In this document: piece by piece, positions 6,642 through 7,963 of the stretch
Numbering within the stretch: position 1 is the stretch's first letter
Layout: every line of letters begins with the position of its first letter
DNA from: a bacterium
GTDB lineage: Bacteria > Auribacterota > UBA3054
Direction of reading: 5' to 3'
Length of the DNA stretch: 7,963 bases
Assembly: GCA_017444325.1 (NCBI GenBank)
Contig: JAFSWV010000199.1
Location: 1-7,963, forward strand
Notes under the pieces: model-generated
What the model saw: the letters and a program-made list of their open reading frames with translations, nothing else
Databases searched by the model: none
What the model was told of the DNA's origin: nothing
Position numbers and translations under genes: made by a program

Positions 6642-6674
6642 GGCACGCCTAAAATGGGCGTGCCTTCTTTTTTT
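6642..6674 (+). terminator. Rho-independent terminator upstream of rplY
   Basis: GGCACGCC (6642-6649) and GGCGTGCC (6657-6664) form a perfect 8-base-pair GC-rich stem with the 7-base loop TAAAATG, followed by TTCTTTTTTT (6665-6674). This is a textbook intrinsic terminator. It ends 46 bases before the rplY ATG. It may simply end transcripts from the phosphodiesterase operon, or act as a regulated terminator for the leader RNA that begins near 6537. On the minus strand no comparable T-run follows the stem, so it appears to work in the + direction only. Confidence 0.88.
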
Positions 6675-6720
6675 AGGCAACAATCAATCAATTACATTTT
6701 AACTATATTAAGGAAGAATC

Positions 6721-7392
6721 ATGGCTAATGAACTGAAGATGTCCTGCGCCCGCAGAACAGCCGGCGGAAGCTCTGTAGCCCGCAGAATGCGTACTCAGGG
6801 CGACGTTCCCGCTGTCGTTTACGGACACGGCAAAAACATCAACATCACCCTTAATTTGCACGATTTCACCCAGCTGATGAAACAGATGCACAGTGAGCAC
6901 GCTGTCCTTACGCTGGACGCCGAAGGCGAAGTTGTGAACGTGCTTATCAAAGAGATCCAGCGCCACCGCGCTACCCACAACATCCAGCACGTGGATTTCG
7001 TGGTCGTTGACCTCGACGAGATCGTCACCGTCTCCGTTCCGATCATCACCATTGGCGATGCGGACGGCGTCAAGAATTACGGCGGCATCATGGAGGTCAC
7101 CCTCCGCGAAGTCGAAATACAGTGCAAAGCCGGCAGCATTCCTGACGACATCACTGTGGACGTCACTCCCCTTAAGCTTCACGAAGTTCTGCGCGTCGCT
7201 AACTTAGAGGTTCCCGAAGGCGTGAAGATCCTGGCCGATCCGGAGACCCCGGTCGTCGTCATCGCTTCTTCCGCCGCTGAAGATTCCGCTGCTTCCGCCG
7301 CCGAAGGCGAAGGCCCCGAGGAACCCGAAGTCATCACGGCCAAGAAGAAAGAAGAGGAAGCCGAGCCCGAAGCGCCGAAAGGCAAGAAGTGA
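6721..7392 (+). CDS. rplY: Large ribosomal subunit protein bL25, long Ctc/TL5 form
   Basis: bL25 binds 5S rRNA in the central protuberance of the 50S subunit. The 223-residue product is the long form: an N-terminal 5S-binding beta domain (about 4-96) plus the C-terminal beta domain of TL5/Ctc proteins (about 100-182). Family signatures include Arg-x-x-Gly-Asp-Val-Pro-Ala-Val-Val-Tyr-Gly at 24-35 and Leu-Ile-Lys-Glu-Ile-Gln with Asn-Ile-Gln-His-Val-Asp-Phe at 75-93. Residues 183-223 form a low-complexity tail, first Ala/Ser/Glu rich, then Lys/Glu/Pro rich. Such tails vary among long bL25 proteins and are probably disordered. AGGA at 6711-6714, 6 bases before the ATG, supports the start. Transcription probably depends on read-through of the terminator at 6642-6674, or on a promoter too weak to recognise in the AT-rich 6675-6709. 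It lies 4 bases upstream of pth, implying one transcript. Confidence 0.96.
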   Translation: MANELKMSCARRTAGGSSVARRMRTQGDVPAVVYGHGKNINITLNLHDFTQLMKQMHSEHAVLTLDAEGEVVNVLIKEIQRHRATHNIQHVDFVVVDLDEIVTVSVPIITIGDADGVKNYGGIMEVTLREVEIQCKAGSIPDDITVDVTPLKLHEVLRVANLEVPEGVKILADPETPVVVIASSAAEDSAASAAEGEGPEEPEVITAKKKEEEAEPEAPKGKK

Positions 7393-7396
7393 TCTC

Positions 7397-7963
7397 ATGA
7401 TCCGCGCGATCATTGGCCTGGGTAACCCTTTGGCGCAGTACGCCAGAACTAGGCACAACCTTGGCAGGATGGCGCTGGAGGCGATGAGGGAAAAGAGCGG
7501 CCTTAAGTGGAAAAGCTATTTCTGGAAAAATTACCTCTGGTGTCAAAGCGCGGACGAGCCACTGTTAGTTCTTTCTAAAACTTACATGAACCTTAGCGGT
7601 GAAGCGGCCTACAGAGTGGCCAAAAACCGCGGTCTCAAACCGAACGAAGTTCTCATTATCCTTGACGACTGTTTTCTCCCTCTGGGAAAACTCAGGTACC
7701 GCAAGGAGGGAAGTTCCGGAGGACACAACGGTCTGGGATCGGTTCTCGAGGCCTTCGGAACCGAGGAGGTGCCTCGCTTGAGAATGGGGACCGGGATCGG
7801 CTCCTGCCGCATGGCGGACCGCGTCCTGGAAGATTTCCCGGCTGAAGATCTGCCAATGGTTGCGGCCATGACCGAGTACCTTAGCGATCTTCCCAAGCGG
7901 CTCTCCCTTAACGAAGAAAAAACAATAAATGAAATAAATAACTGGCGCGCTCCAAGTACCGGA
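7397..7963 (+). CDS. pth: Peptidyl-tRNA hydrolase, 3' end outside the window
   Basis: Pth recycles peptidyl-tRNAs that drop off the ribosome by cleaving the ester bond between peptide and tRNA, in the cytoplasm. The frame is open from ATG 7397 to the last base (189 codons). E. coli Pth has 194 residues, so probably only a short tail is missing. Key residues stand at almost the same numbers as in E. coli: Asn10 in Gly-Leu-Gly-Asn-Pro, catalytic His20 in Thr-Arg-His-Asn, Asn65 in Tyr-Met-Asn-Leu-Ser-Gly, Asp90 (counterpart of catalytic Asp93) and Asn111 in Gly-Gly-His-Asn-Gly-Leu. The usual His-Asp-Glu-Leu-Asp-Leu segment reads Leu-Asp-Asp-Cys-Phe-Leu here, keeping the catalytic Asp but replacing the second Asp by Phe93. 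It starts 4 bases after the rplY stop; only a weak purine-rich AAGAAG precedes it, so coupling to rplY translation is likely. The rplY-pth order is common in bacteria. Confidence 0.95.
   Translation, partial: MIRAIIGLGNPLAQYARTRHNLGRMALEAMREKSGLKWKSYFWKNYLWCQSADEPLLVLSKTYMNLSGEAAYRVAKNRGLKPNEVLIILDDCFLPLGKLRYRKEGSSGGHNGLGSVLEAFGTEEVPRLRMGTGIGSCRMADRVLEDFPAEDLPMVAAMTEYLSDLPKRLSLNEEKTINEINNWRAPSTG

Larger units (their letters stand above)
6537..6674 (+). ncRNA. Structured leader or small RNA ending in an intrinsic terminator (candidate rplY attenuator)
   Basis: A transcript from the 6525 promoter to the T-run would be about 138 bases and highly foldable. Visible helices: GGCTGA/TCAGCC with loop CATC (6555-6570); TGGTTCG/CGAGCCA with loop TTTCTG (6571-6590, one G-U pair); AAGAGGAC/GTCCTCTT with loop AAAT (6609-6628), extended by GCTT/AAGC (6602-6605 with 6629-6632) across a 3-base bulge; and the terminator hairpin (6642-6664). 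An alternative helix GTTGGCT/AGCCAAC (6552-6558 with 6586-6592) competes with the first two. The 5' segment 6540-6553 can pair with 6645-6658 and would then disrupt the terminator. Two readings remain: a cis-acting attenuator for rplY-pth, or an independent small RNA. I see no match to common riboswitch cores, tmRNA, the SRP RNA conserved loop or 6S RNA. Autogenous control of bL25 synthesis is known in gammaproteobacteria, which makes a leader plausible, but this sequence need not be related. Confidence 0.45.

Noticed and set aside
6681..6692. AATC triplet repeat (CAATCAATCAAT) as a regulatory repeat
   Set aside because: Three short units in AT-rich spacer are easily explained by chance; no partner or second copy was seen.
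6640..6702. Small open frame starting ATG 6640 (20 codons) as a leader peptide
   Set aside because: It is read straight through the terminator stem and T-run and has no properly spaced ribosome binding site.
6654..6731. Small open frame ATG 6654 overlapping the rplY start, as a translational coupling peptide
   Set aside because: It starts in the terminator loop, lacks a ribosome binding site and would be translated only from read-through RNA; no evidence beyond being open.

Overview
The window is a gene-dense bacterial segment with every supported gene on the + strand. It holds five complete recognisable or describable genes after dprA's truncated upstream neighbour, plus the 5' part of a seventh. 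No tRNA, rRNA, CRISPR array or insertion sequence was seen. A protein with an N-terminal signal peptide and a C-terminal PEP-CTERM anchor (Val-Pro-Glu-Pro, hydrophobic stretch, Arg-Lys) points to a Gram-negative, exosortase-bearing bacterium. My best guess is a PVC-group lineage such as Lentisphaerota, Kiritimatiellota or Verrucomicrobiota. That is an inference from one sorting signal and general gene style, not a proven placement.

Layout. (1) Positions 1-2324 are a tightly packed block: the last 25 codons of an unidentified gene overlap dprA (DNA uptake and recombination), which abuts a GT4-family glycosyltransferase resembling WaaG-type lipopolysaccharide core enzymes. (2) Positions 2376-6489 are a likely three-gene exported-protein operon: an 890-residue PEP-CTERM protein built from three repeated beta-sandwich modules, a 217-residue exported protein of unknown function, and an exported glycerophosphodiester phosphodiesterase. 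All three carry signal peptides, so the unit acts in the periplasm or at the cell surface. (3) Positions 6490-6720 are a 231-base gap. It holds a good sigma70-type promoter, several strong RNA hairpins, and a textbook intrinsic terminator that ends only 46 bases before the next start codon. (4) Positions 6721-7963 are rplY (bL25, long Ctc/TL5 form) followed after 4 bases by pth (peptidyl-tRNA hydrolase), a widely conserved translation pair. pth runs off the window end.

The most interesting part is the gap before rplY. A promoter just after the upstream stop codon would make an RNA of about 138 bases ending at the terminator. A segment at the extreme 5' end of that RNA (6540-6553) is complementary to the 5' arm and loop of the terminator (6645-6658), with 13 of 14 positions pairable counting two G-U wobbles. 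This is the arrangement expected of a terminator/antiterminator switch controlling rplY-pth, or of a closed-rod small RNA. I do not recognise it as a known riboswitch class.
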